Source: Streptomyces sp. NBC_00249 (lineage in GTDB: Bacteria; Actinomycetota; Actinomycetes; Streptomycetales; Streptomycetaceae). Taken from it: 64,000 nucleotides of DNA. The first letter of the stretch is position 1. Each line of letters starts with the position of its first letter. Below the pieces are notes generated by a model. The model was not told the DNA's origin and ran no database searches. It saw only the letters and a list, made by a program, of their open reading frames with translations. Made by a program: the position numbers and the translations under genes. Location: assembly GCF_026342355.1 (NCBI RefSeq), contig NZ_JAPEMV010000001.1:1550001-1614000 (forward strand), read 5' to 3'. Shown here piece after piece: positions 8,202 through 16,169 of this stretch.

Positions 8202-8845
8202 TCTTCCTCGCTCGCGATCGCGTTGACGGCGGCGGCCGCGATGGCGCTGCCGCCGCGCCGGCCCCGCACGATCAGGTGGTCCAGGCCCGAGGCGTGCGCG
8301 GCGAGGGCGTCCTTGGACTCGGCGGCGCCGATGAAGCCCACGGGGACGCCGATGACGGCGGCGGGGCGCGGGGCGCCCTCCTCGATCATCTCCAGCAGCC
8401 GGAACAGCGCGGTCGGCGCGTTGCCGACGGCGATCACGGAGCCCTCCAACAGGCCCCGGTCGCGCCAGACTTCGAGGGCGGCGGCGCTGCGCGTGGTGCC
8501 CATCTTCGCGGCCAGCGCGGGCACGGCCGGGTCGGAGAGGGTGCAGATGACCTCGTTGTCGGCGGGGAGCCGCTTGCGGGTGACGCCGCTGGCGACCATC
8601 TGTACGTCGCACAGGATCGGGGCGCCTGCGTGCAGCGCGGCGCGGGCGCGCAGCACGACCTCGGGGGTCCAGCCGAGGTCCTGGGGGAGGTCGGTCATAC
8701 CGCAGGCGTGAATCATGCGCACCGCGACCTGGGCGACCGATGCGGGCAGCCCTGAGAGGTCCGCCTCGGCGCGGATCGTGGCAAAGGACTGGCGGTAGAT
8801 CGCGGCGCCGTCCTTCTCGTACTCGAACACGGTGTACTCGCTCAT
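8198..8845 (-). CDS. cobH: Precorrin-8X methylmutase
   Basis: A 215-aa enzyme that moves the methyl group from C11 to C12 of precorrin-8X, giving hydrogenobyrinate. The family signatures IIHACGM-type (VRMIHACGMTDLP near 50-62, with the catalytic His), PILCDVQMVASGV, AVGNAPTALFRLLE and IGVPVGFIGAAESK are all present. Length is normal. The start is the ATG at 8843-8845, which overlaps the cobG stop by 4 bp; the frame continues upstream but lacks the family's N-terminus there. Translational coupling on both sides supports one operon. Confidence 0.95.
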   Translation of the reverse strand: MSEYTVFEYEKDGAAIYRQSFATIRAEADLSGLPASVAQVAVRMIHACGMTDLPQDLGWTPEVVLRARAALHAGAPILCDVQMVASGVTRKRLPADNEVICTLSDPAVPALAAKMGTTRSAAALEVWRDRGLLEGSVIAVGNAPTALFRLLEMIEEGAPRPAAVIGVPVGFIGAAESKDALAAHASGLDHLIVRGRRGGSAIAAAAVNAIASEEE

Positions 8846-10152
8846 TTCTTCACTGCGGCTTCGGACGGTGAGGGGGTGTTGCGCGCGGCCGTGAGGGCCG
8901 CGGCCAGGTCGGTGCCGGGCGGCAGGGGCCGCCCGTGCACGGCGAGTTCGTAGCCGCCGCCCGCGGTGGCGGTCGCGTCCACCCAGGCGGCGCCGCGGGG
9001 GTGCCCGCAGCGGCGGGCGCAGCCCGACCAGTGGACGGGCAGCGGCCCGCGCGACAGTTGTACGAGGGCCCGCGCGTCGGCGCGTACGTCCGCGAGGGAC
9101 TTGGCGCAACCGGGGCGGCCCGTGCAGGCGGTGACGGACTCCCAGGGGTCGTCGGGCGCCAGGACCAGCCCGGCGCCGGCGACCGCGTGCCGGTGGGCGC
9201 CGGCCCGGGGCAGGACGATGCTCCGCCAGGGGGTGACCCGCAGCCCGCCGCCGTCACCGTCCGCGGCGGCGCCGGCGAGCACCCGCCACTGCGCGGAGGC
9301 CAGCCGGCCCAGCGGGGGCAGTACGCACAGGGCATCCTGCTCCCCGGCGTCGGATCCCGACGGCCGGGGCGGCGGGCAGTACGGCCACGCCACCTCGGGC
9401 CGAACCTCGCCCGCGATCCCGGCGACACCCAACCGCGCGGCGAACTCACCGACATCCAGAGCGCGTTCGAGGGGGAGCTCGGCCACGCGCCAGGCGCGGG
9501 TGCCGGCGGCCTCGGCGGCGTCCAGGAAGTACGCGGCGGCCAGCCATGCCGCCCGGGGCGCGTCGGCGGCGGCCAGCTCCACGGCGCCGGCGGCCGCGCC
9601 GAGGCGCAGCAGCGCGCGGCCGTGCGGTATGCCCAGCACGGTCACGTCGGGGTCGAGGGCGGCGACGTCGCCGCGGCCGTCGTCGAGGGCGAACAGGAAA
9701 CGGCCGGACAGGGCCGTCGCCCGGGTGCTCGCGCACAGCAGCCGGTCCAGCTCACCGACCCACGGCGTGACATCGGGCCGTCCGGTGCTCCCGATCCCCG
9801 CCATCGGCGTGGCCACGATGTTCCGCACCCGCTCGTGGCCGGGCGCGGGCAGCAGCCCGGCCGCGTCGAGCAGCTCGGCCAGCGCGCCGCCGCAGCCGTC
9901 GGCGAGCCCGCGCAGCTGGACGTTGCCGCGGGAGGTCAGCTCCAGGTGGCCGTCGCCGAACCGGTCGGCGGCGCCGGCGAGCGCGAAGGCCTGCGCGGCG
10001 GTGAGCAGTCCGCCGGGGATCCGGACGCGCGCGAGGTAGCCGTCGTCCGCCGCGTGCAGACGCAGCGCGCCCGGGCAGGCGTCGCCGCGGTCCCGTATGA
10101 CGGGCTCGTCCCGGGACGCGGCGGAAGGGGGCTGGGGCATGGCCGCGAGCAT
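8842..10152 (-). CDS. cobG: Precorrin-3B synthase
   Basis: CobG is the monooxygenase of the aerobic route that hydroxylates precorrin-3A and forms the lactone of precorrin-3B before ring contraction. It belongs to the nitrite/sulfite reductase ferredoxin-like family. Features seen: RGNVQLRGL in the N-terminal half, and a C-terminal 4Fe-4S cluster motif made of CTGRPGCAKS and SGCARRCGHP. From ATG 10150-10152 it is 436 aa; a second ATG at 10138-10140 is equally possible. The open frame extends further upstream, but that part contains an intergenic repeat and no family homology. Its presence marks the oxygen-dependent pathway. It heads the leftward operon; no cobalamin riboswitch is seen on this strand upstream of it. 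Confidence 0.9.
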   Translation of the reverse strand: MLAAMPQPPSAASRDEPVIRDRGDACPGALRLHAADDGYLARVRIPGGLLTAAQAFALAGAADRFGDGHLELTSRGNVQLRGLADGCGGALAELLDAAGLLPAPGHERVRNIVATPMAGIGSTGRPDVTPWVGELDRLLCASTRATALSGRFLFALDDGRGDVAALDPDVTVLGIPHGRALLRLGAAAGAVELAAADAPRAAWLAAAYFLDAAEAAGTRAWRVAELPLERALDVGEFAARLGVAGIAGEVRPEVAWPYCPPPRPSGSDAGEQDALCVLPPLGRLASAQWRVLAGAAADGDGGGLRVTPWRSIVLPRAGAHRHAVAGAGLVLAPDDPWESVTACTGRPGCAKSLADVRADARALVQLSRGPLPVHWSGCARRCGHPRGAAWVDATATAGGGYELAVHGRPLPPGTDLAAALTAARNTPSPSEAAVKK

Positions 10153-10435
10153 ACCCACGATTCCCCACCCCCGACCTGTGTCCGTCACCACCCCACCCCC
10201 TCCGACCAGCCACTCCCCGCCGGCGGCCGGGTGCGGCCCACTGCACGGCGCTCCGCGCCCGCGCCTCAATCGCCGGCGGGGCTGGATTCGGCTGATGTGA
10301 CCGGTCGGCTGCCGGACGGCGCCAAAATCCAGCCCCGCCGGCGTTTGAGGCGCCGGGGCCTGGGGCAGAGCCACGGCGCCGCGTGCGACCACCCCCGACC
10401 CCCGCTCCCGGCCAGGGACCCGGCCACCTAAGATG
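10153..10435. other. Intergenic region between divergent cobG and the cobN riboswitch
   Basis: This stretch holds no gene I can support. It contains one pair of inverted intergenic repeats (10262-10352) and must hold the promoters for cobG (leftward) and cobN (rightward); no clear -35/-10 pair stands out. Confidence 0.5.
10262..10352. repeat. Inverted pair of dispersed intergenic repeats
   Basis: A forward copy (10262-10288, CCTCAATCGCCGGCGGGG core) faces a reverse copy (10324-10352, core CCCCGCCGGCGTTTGAGG). The two arms could pair over about 27 bp around a 35-nt loop. Related copies occur at 46941-46967 and 63870-63899 in this window. It is a common style of Streptomyces intergenic repeat without coding capacity. 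Confidence 0.75.
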
Positions 10436-10597
10436 ACCTTCCGGTGGGCCACTCGGCCCGCCATCGCCGAGGACGGCGACATGGGAGGAAGCCCGGTGAG
10501 ATTCCGGCGCGGTCCCGCCACTGTGAACCCCGCGGAGCGATCCGTCGGGTGAGTCAGGAACTCCCGCTGTCCTCACTGCCCGGGGCGCGGAATCCCC
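10436..10597 (+). ncRNA. Cobalamin riboswitch upstream of cobN
   Basis: The region carries the ordered landmarks of a cobalamin (B12-box) riboswitch: a GGGAGGAAGCCCGGTGAGA segment (10492 on), TTCCGGCGCGGTCCCGCC, the B12 box GCCACTG (10517-10523) followed by TGAA, and the closing GTGAGTCAGGAACTC segment. A short CGGGG...CCCCG hairpin (10581-10598) and the cobN RBS (10599-10606) follow at once. Adenosylcobalamin binding would be expected to shut off cobN, probably by hiding the RBS. Boundaries are approximate. Confidence 0.93.
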
Positions 10598-10616
10598 GAG
10601 GAAGGCCTGCCGCCGC

Positions 10617-13600
10617 ATGATCCTGCTGCTGTCGACGTCCGACACCGATCTGCTCAGCGCCCGCGCCGCGGACGGCCCCGTCCCGTACCGGTTCGCGAAC
10701 CCCTCCCGTCTTCCCCTCGACGACCTCCCCGGCCTCCTGGACGGGGTGGACCTGGTCGTCGTACGCCTCCTCGGCGGGCTCCGCGCCTGGCAGGAGGGCC
10801 TCGACCTGCTGCTGGCCGCGGACCAGCCGCGCCCGGTGGTCGTCCTGACCGGCGAACAGGCCCCGGACGCCCAGCTGATGGAGGCCTCGACCGTCCCGAT
10901 CGGCATCGCCGCCGAGGCGCACGGCTACCTCGCGCACGGCGGCCCGGCCAACCTCGGCCAGCTGGCCCGGTTCCTCTCGGACACGGTGCTGCTGACCGGC
11001 CACGGTTTCGAGCCCCCGGCCGCCTCCCCCACCTGGGGCCCCCTGGACCGCACCGCGCGGGCCACCGAAGGTCCCGAGGTCGCGGTCCTCTACTACCGCG
11101 CGCACCAGATGAGCGGCAACACCGCCTTCGTGCACGCCCTCTGCGACGCGATCGAGGCCAAGGGCGCCCGGCCCGTCCCGCTCTACGTGTCCTCCCTGCG
11201 CACCCCGGAGCCGGAGCTGCTCGAGGCCCTGGGGTCCGCCGACGCGATCATCACCACGGTCCTCGCGGCCGGCGGCACCCGCCCCGCGACCGCTTCGGCG
11301 GGCGGGGACGACGAGTCCTGGGACGCGGGCGCCCTCGCCGGGCTCGGCGTGCCGATCCTGCAGGCCCTGTGCCTGACGGGTTCGCGCGGCAACTGGGAGG
11401 AGAACGACGAGGGCCTCTCGCCCCTGGACGCCGCGACGCAGGTCGCCGTCCCGGAGTTCGACGGCCGTCTGATCACCGTCCCGTTCTCCTTCAAGGAGAT
11501 CGACGAGGACGGCCTGCCCTCCTACGTGGCCGATCCCGAGCGGGCCGCCCGGGTCGCGGGCATCGCCGTGCGCCACGCCCGGCTGCGCCACATCGACCGC
11601 CGCGACAAGCGGATCGCGCTGGTCCTGTCCGCGTACCCGACGAAGCACTCCCGCATCGGCAACGCGGTCGGCCTGGACACCCCGGCCAGCGCCGTGGAAC
11701 TGCTGCGCACCCTGATCGCCGGCGGCTACGACTTCGGCCCCGCCGACCAGATCCCGGGCCTGATCTCCGGTGACGGCGACGAGCTGATCCGCGCCCTGAT
11801 CGAGGCCGGTGGCCACGACCAGGACTGGCTGACGGAGGAGCAGCTCGCCCGGAACCCGGTCCGCATCCCGGCCGCCGACTACCGCCGCTGGTTCGCCGAG
11901 CTGCCGGCGGAGCTGCGCGAGAGCGTCGAGCAGCACTGGGGCGAGGCGCCCGGCAACATGTTCGTGGACCGCTCGGCCAACCCGGAGGGCGACATCGTCC
12001 TCGCGGCGCTGCGCCGCGGGAACCTCCTCATCCTGATCCAGCCGCCGCGCGGCTTCGGTGAGAACCCGATCGCGATCTACCACGACCCGGACCTGCCGCC
12101 CTCGCACCACTACCTGGCCGCGTACCGCTGGATCCAGGCGTCGGCCGAGGACGGCGGTTTCGGCGCCGACGCGATGATCCACCTGGGCAAGCACGGCAAC
12201 CTGGAGTGGCTGCCGGGCAAGAACGCCGGCCTGTCCGCCTCCTGCGCGCCCGACGCCGCGCTCGGCGACCTGCCCCTCATCTACCCGTTCCTGGTGAACG
12301 ACCCGGGAGAGGGCACGCAGGCCAAGCGCCGCGTGCACGCCACCCTGGTCGACCACCTGGTGCCGCCGATGGCGCGCGCCGAGTCGTACGGGGACATCGC
12401 CCGCCTCGAACAGCACCTGGACGAGTACGCGCAGATCAGCGCCATGGACCCGGCGAAGCTGCCGGCGATCCGCGCGCAGATCTGGACGCTGATCCAGGCG
12501 GCGAAGCTGGACCACGACCTGGGCCTCGCCGAACGCCCCGACGACGACGGCTTCGACGACTTCCTCCTCCACGTCGACGGCTGGCTGTGCGAGGTCAAGG
12601 ACGCCCAGATCCGCGACGGCCTGCACGTCCTGGGTGGCGCTCCGACCGGCGAGGCCAGGGTCAACCTGGTCCTCGCGATCCTGCGGGCCCGTCAGATCTG
12701 GGGCGGGACGACGGCCCTGCCCGGCCTGCGCGAGGCCCTCGGCCTCGACGAGTCGGCGGCGACCCGTACCTCGGCGGACGCCGTGGAGGAGACGGCCCGC
12801 GCACTGGTGCTGGCGATGGAGGACGCGGGCTGGGACCCGGCCGCGGTGGCCGCGGTCGCGGACGGCCACGGCCCGGACGTGGCGGCGGTCCTCACCTTCG
12901 CCGCGCACGAGGTGGTCCCGCGCCTGGCGGGCACGGTCGACGAGATCGCGCACGTGGTGAGCGCCCTGGACGGCGCCTTCGTCCCGGCGGGCCCGTCGGG
13001 CTCCCCGCTGCGCGGCCTGGTCAACGTCCTGCCGACCGGCCGCAACTTCTACTCGGTGGACCCGAAGGCCGTCCCCTCCCGTCTGGCGTGGGAGACCGGT
13101 CAGGCCCTCGCGGAGTCCCTCCTGACCCGCTACCGCACCGACCACGGCGAGTGGCCGGCGTCGGTCGGCCTGTCCCTGTGGGGCACGAGCGCGATGCGCA
13201 CGGCGGGCGACGACATCGCCGAGGCCCTGTCGCTGCTGGGCGTCCGCCCGGTCTGGGACGAGGCCTCCCGCCGGGTCACCGGTATCGAGCCGATCCCGCT
13301 CGCCGAGCTGGGCCGTCCGCGCATCGATGTCACGCTGCGCATCTCGGGCTTCTTCCGCGACGCGTTCCCGCACGTCATCGGGCTGCTGGACGACGCGGTG
13401 CGGCTCGCGGCCTCCCTCGACGAGCCCGCCGACGACAACTTCGTCCGGGCGCACGCCCAGGCGGACCTGGCCGCGCACGGCGACGAGCGCCGCGCGACCA
13501 CCCGTATCTTCGGTTCGCGCCCGGGGACGTACGGGGCGGGCATCCTCCAGCTGATCGACTCCCGTGACTGGCGTACGGACGCCGACCTCGCGGAGGTCTA

Positions 13601-14225
13601 CACGGTGTGGGGCGGGTACGCGTACGGGCGCGGTCTGGAGGGCCGCCCGGCGCGCGAGGAGATGGAGACCGCCTACAAGCGGATCACGGTCGCCGCGAAG
13701 AACACCGACACGCGTGAGCACGACATCGCGGACTCGGACGACTACTTCCAGTACCACGGCGGCATGGTGGCGACGGTCCGCGCGCTGCGCGGCACGGCCC
13801 CGGAGGCGTACATCGGCGACTCCACCCGCCCGGAGACGGTCAAGACCCGCACCCTGGTGGAGGAGACCTCGCGGGTGTTCCGGGCCCGTGTGGTGAACCC
13901 GAAGTGGATCGAGGCGATGCGCCGCCACGGCTACAAGGGCGCCTTCGAGCTGGCGGCGACGGTCGACTACCTCTTCGGCTACGACGCCACCACGGGCGTG
14001 GTCGCGGACTGGATGTACGACAAGCTGACGGAGACGTACGTCCTGGACCCGGAGAACCGCGCCTTCCTGGAGGAGGCCAACCCCTGGGCCCTGCACGGCA
14101 TCGCGGAGCGGCTGCTGGAGGCGGAGTCGCGCGGCATGTGGGAGAAGCCGGACCCGCAGGTCCTGGAAGCGCTGCGCCAGGTCTACCTGGACACCGAGGG
14201 CAACCTCGAGGGCGAGGCGGAGTAG
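10617..14225 (+). CDS. cobN: Cobaltochelatase, CobN subunit
   Basis: A 1202-aa large subunit of the ATP-dependent aerobic cobalt chelatase, which inserts cobalt into hydrogenobyrinic acid a,c-diamide with CobS and CobT-type partners (not in this window). Family features seen include ALVLSAYPTKHSRIGNAVGLD-like text (residues about 338-357), DAMIHLGKHGNLEWLPGK (about 522-540), FLVNDPGEGTQAKRR, LPTGRNFYSVDPKAVPS, RISGFFRDAFPHVIGLLDDA and FGSRPGTYGAGILQL. The length is normal. A good RBS (GAGGAAGG, 10599-10606) sits 10 bp before the ATG and within reach of the cobalamin riboswitch, which should repress it when the vitamin is plentiful. It is divergent from cobG and ends at a strong terminator. 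Confidence 0.97.
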   Translation: MILLLSTSDTDLLSARAADGPVPYRFANPSRLPLDDLPGLLDGVDLVVVRLLGGLRAWQEGLDLLLAADQPRPVVVLTGEQAPDAQLMEASTVPIGIAAEAHGYLAHGGPANLGQLARFLSDTVLLTGHGFEPPAASPTWGPLDRTARATEGPEVAVLYYRAHQMSGNTAFVHALCDAIEAKGARPVPLYVSSLRTPEPELLEALGSADAIITTVLAAGGTRPATASAGGDDESWDAGALAGLGVPILQALCLTGSRGNWEENDEGLSPLDAATQVAVPEFDGRLITVPFSFKEIDEDGLPSYVADPERAARVAGIAVRHARLRHIDRRDKRIALVLSAYPTKHSRIGNAVGLDTPASAVELLRTLIAGGYDFGPADQIPGLISGDGDELIRALIEAGGHDQDWLTEEQLARNPVRIPAADYRRWFAELPAELRESVEQHWGEAPGNMFVDRSANPEGDIVLAALRRGNLLILIQPPRGFGENPIAIYHDPDLPPSHHYLAAYRWIQASAEDGGFGADAMIHLGKHGNLEWLPGKNAGLSASCAPDAALGDLPLIYPFLVNDPGEGTQAKRRVHATLVDHLVPPMARAESYGDIARLEQHLDEYAQISAMDPAKLPAIRAQIWTLIQAAKLDHDLGLAERPDDDGFDDFLLHVDGWLCEVKDAQIRDGLHVLGGAPTGEARVNLVLAILRARQIWGGTTALPGLREALGLDESAATRTSADAVEETARALVLAMEDAGWDPAAVAAVADGHGPDVAAVLTFAAHEVVPRLAGTVDEIAHVVSALDGAFVPAGPSGSPLRGLVNVLPTGRNFYSVDPKAVPSRLAWETGQALAESLLTRYRTDHGEWPASVGLSLWGTSAMRTAGDDIAEALSLLGVRPVWDEASRRVTGIEPIPLAELGRPRIDVTLRISGFFRDAFPHVIGLLDDAVRLAASLDEPADDNFVRAHAQADLAAHGDERRATTRIFGSRPGTYGAGILQLIDSRDWRTDADLAEVYTVWGGYAYGRGLEGRPAREEMETAYKRITVAAKNTDTREHDIADSDDYFQYHGGMVATVRALRGTAPEAYIGDSTRPETVKTRTLVEETSRVFRARVVNPKWIEAMRRHGYKGAFELAATVDYLFGYDATTGVVADWMYDKLTETYVLDPENRAFLEEANPWALHGIAERLLEAESRGMWEKPDPQVLEALRQVYLDTEGNLEGEAE

Positions 14226-14249
14226 CCGCCGCCGCACGGCCCGCGCACG

Positions 14250-14287
14250 GATGCCCCCGCCCCCTCTCGCAGGGGGGCGGGGGCATC
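14250..14287. terminator. Strong bidirectional terminator after cobN
   Basis: A perfect 15-bp stem (14250-14264 with 14273-14287) and an 8-nt loop lie between cobN and the convergent small gene at 14309-14533. Confidence 0.85.
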
Positions 14288-14308
14288 CGCCGTTCCGGGC
14301 CGGTGCGG

Positions 14309-14533
14309 TCAGACCTTGACGGTCTGGTTCAGCGCGACCAGGGCCGAGGCCCAGCGGGCGTACTTGAGCTGGCCGAAGTCGGCGACGGTCCTGACGCCGA
14401 AGGCCTGCTGGAGGAGTTCGGCGTCCTTGTCGGTGACGCCCTTGAGCGCCGCCACGGGCGCGGAGAGGATCTCCGCGAGCGGCTTGTCCTCCCAGGCCTT
14501 GTCCAGCACCTTGCTCAGATCGATCGTAGACAT
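14309..14533 (-). CDS. Conserved-looking 74-aa protein with a helix-hairpin-helix-like fold
   Basis: A 74-aa acidic-to-neutral protein with no signal or membrane segment. The middle (VAALKGVTDKDAELLQQAFGVRTVADFGQL) reads like the helix-hairpin-helix/'competence-like' element found in small Streptomyces proteins that pair 'LKGVT..DAELL..AFGVRTV..FG'. It is preceded by a good RBS (GGGAGGGCA) and its own upstream region. Function is unknown; DNA or protein binding is only suggested by the motif. It stands alone between cobN (convergent) and the TetR gene (same strand, about 100 bp downstream). Confidence 0.7.
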   Translation of the reverse strand: MSTIDLSKVLDKAWEDKPLAEILSAPVAALKGVTDKDAELLQQAFGVRTVADFGQLKYARWASALVALNQTVKV

Positions 14534-14632
14534 GCGGGTGCCCTCCCGTACGGGGATCTACATACGGCCGTAAATCTATACGAATAGGGCACTTCGACCG
14601 GGCTACGACACCGCCGAGCCCCTCGCCCCCCC

Positions 14633-15391
14633 TCAGCGCGCCGCGCCCCCGCCCACGAACCGCCCGCCGAGGCCGTCGATCACGGCGTCCAGCCCGGCCT
14701 CGAACTGCCAGGCCGCGTCGTCCTTGCGGACGGCCCCGTGCACGTAGCGCTGGACGGCGGGGTAGCGGCCGGTGCGCAGCAGCCACACCATCTGGGGGGC
14801 GAGGGCCTCGCGCAGTTCGTGGCCGCTGCCCAGGCCCTCACCCGCCATCAGCTGCCGCATGCTGACCTCGACGCCGACCGCGCCGTGGACGTACGCCTCG
14901 ACGGTGCGCACCGCGGCCATCCGCGCGTCGGGGTCCGCCACCGCCTCCTCCAGTACGGCGAGCGCGCGCTCGGCGGCCGCCATCCGGTGCGGGGTGAGGG
15001 CGAAGGCGGTCTGCGGCGAGAGCTGCACGAGCCAGGGGTGGCGGAGCATCAGCTCGCGGGTGTCCAGGGCCTGGGCGCGCAGGCCCGCGCGCCAGCCGCC
15101 GGGGACCGGCTCGGCCGACAGCTCGGCATAGGCGAGGTCGACCATCAGCTCGAGGACGTCCTCCTTGCCGGACACGTAGCGGTAGGCCGCCATCGGGGCC
15201 ACCCCGAGGTCGGTGGCCAGCCGGCGCATGGTGATCGCGTCGAGTCCGTCGGCGTCGGCGATGGCGACCGCGGTGGTGGCGATCAGCTGGGGGGTGAGGA
15301 TCTGCCGGGGTACGGCGGCGGCGCCCTCCAGGCGTTGCCACAGGGGGGCCGGCGGCTCGCCGCTGTCGTCCTGCTTCTTGCGCACGGCCAC
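14633..15391 (-). CDS. TetR/AcrR family transcriptional repressor
   Basis: A 252-aa protein. The start is taken as GTG 15389-15391 behind the RBS GAGAGGGG; the open frame runs on upstream into the operator region but without an RBS. Residues about 30-80 form the TetR HTH (ATTAVAIADADGLDAITMRRL, then LGVAPMAAYRYVSGKEDVLELM). The rest is an all-helical ligand-binding domain with the TetR_C-like pattern HPWLVQLSPQTAFALTPHRM. It is divergent from an FMN reductase and a DHA2 efflux pump, and the gap is full of matching inverted repeats. It most likely represses itself and these two genes until a small toxic ligand (a quinone, dye or antibiotic) binds. Confidence 0.88.
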   Translation of the reverse strand: MAVRKKQDDSGEPPAPLWQRLEGAAAVPRQILTPQLIATTAVAIADADGLDAITMRRLATDLGVAPMAAYRYVSGKEDVLELMVDLAYAELSAEPVPGGWRAGLRAQALDTRELMLRHPWLVQLSPQTAFALTPHRMAAAERALAVLEEAVADPDARMAAVRTVEAYVHGAVGVEVSMRQLMAGEGLGSGHELREALAPQMVWLLRTGRYPAVQRYVHGAVRKDDAAWQFEAGLDAVIDGLGGRFVGGGAAR

Positions 15392-15428
15392 GGTGTGCCC
15401 CTCTCGTACCTCCGCCGAATTTCCTGCG

Positions 15429-15498
15429 TACAACGTATCAAGAGTAGACGCTGTACACACTGGCGTGTACGTTGTCCACATCCAGATACAACGTACAC
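15429..15498. promoter_or_regulatory. Array of TetR operator-like half-sites
   Basis: Between the divergent TetR and FMN reductase genes lie an 11-bp perfect inverted repeat, GTGTACGTTGT (15465-15475) and ACAACGTACAC (15488-15498), with a 12-bp spacer; a second dyad GTACAC (15453-15458) and GTGTAC (15465-15470); and an extra half-site TACAACGTA at 15429-15437. The motif ACAACGTA thus occurs three times, once inverted. The rightmost arm ends 17 bp before the reductase ATG, ideal for blocking its promoter. Confidence 0.75.
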
Positions 15499-15515
15499 AC
15501 TCAGGGGAGTCCGCC

Positions 15516-16145
15516 ATGTCCACCACCTCCGGCACGCCCACCTCCAGCACGCCCGCCACCCGCCCGCTCCACGTCGCCGTCCTCCTCGGCAGCACCCGCG
15601 AAGGCCGCTTCGGCGGGGTGGTCGCCGACTGGATCACCCGCCGGCTCGCCGAGCACGCGGAGTTCACCGCCGACCTGATCGACCTGGAGGAGACCCCGCT
15701 GCCCACCGTCTTCCCGGTCCTCGGCCAGGCCCCCTCCTCCCCGGAGGCCCGCGAACTGCTGGCCGCCGTGAAGCCCAGGATGGCGGCGGCGGACGCCTTC
15801 GTCCTCGTCACGCCCGAGTACAACCACAGCTTCCCCGCCGTCCTGAAGAACGCCATCGACTGGCACAACCAGGAATGGCACGCCAAGCCCGTCTCCTTCG
15901 TCTCCTACGGGGGCTTCTCGGCCGGACTGCGCGCCGTCGAGCAGCTGCGCCTGGTCCTGGCCGAGCTGCACGCCGTGACGATCCGCGACTCCGTCGGATT
16001 CCAGGGCATCTGGGCCCAGTTCGACGCCGAGGGCGCCCCGCAGGACCCGGCCGCCGAGGTCGCCGCGAAGAAGATGCTCGACCAGCTCGCCTGGTGGGGC
16101 CACGCCCTGCGCGACGCCAAGTCCGTCCGCCCGTACTCCGCCTGA
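15516..16145 (+). CDS. NADPH-dependent FMN reductase / quinone reductase family protein
   Basis: A 209-aa flavodoxin-like oxidoreductase. The FMN phosphate loop LGSTREGRFG is at about residues 28-37, and the classic family signature PEYNHSFPAVLKNAIDW is at about 100-116, followed by VSYGGFSAGLRAVEQLR. Such enzymes reduce FMN, quinones or azo compounds with NAD(P)H. The RBS AGGGGA lies about 9 bp before the ATG. It is the first gene after the TetR operator array and is followed after 24 bp by a DHA2 efflux pump, so the pair looks like a detoxify-and-export unit. The substrate is unknown. Confidence 0.87.
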   Translation: MSTTSGTPTSSTPATRPLHVAVLLGSTREGRFGGVVADWITRRLAEHAEFTADLIDLEETPLPTVFPVLGQAPSSPEARELLAAVKPRMAAADAFVLVTPEYNHSFPAVLKNAIDWHNQEWHAKPVSFVSYGGFSAGLRAVEQLRLVLAELHAVTIRDSVGFQGIWAQFDAEGAPQDPAAEVAAKKMLDQLAWWGHALRDAKSVRPYSA

Positions 16146-16169
16146 CGCACACCCAGGGGGGAATCCGTC

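Noticed and set aside
10152..10436. A second cobalamin riboswitch on the cobG strand
   Set aside because: No B12-box sequence (GCCACTG) is found on the minus strand between cobG and the cobN riboswitch; only repeats are seen.
10554..14786. A 1410-aa minus-strand open frame over cobN
   Set aside because: It is the antisense shadow of cobN, rich in Arg, Gly and Val, with no family motif; cobN has the riboswitch, RBS and full homology.
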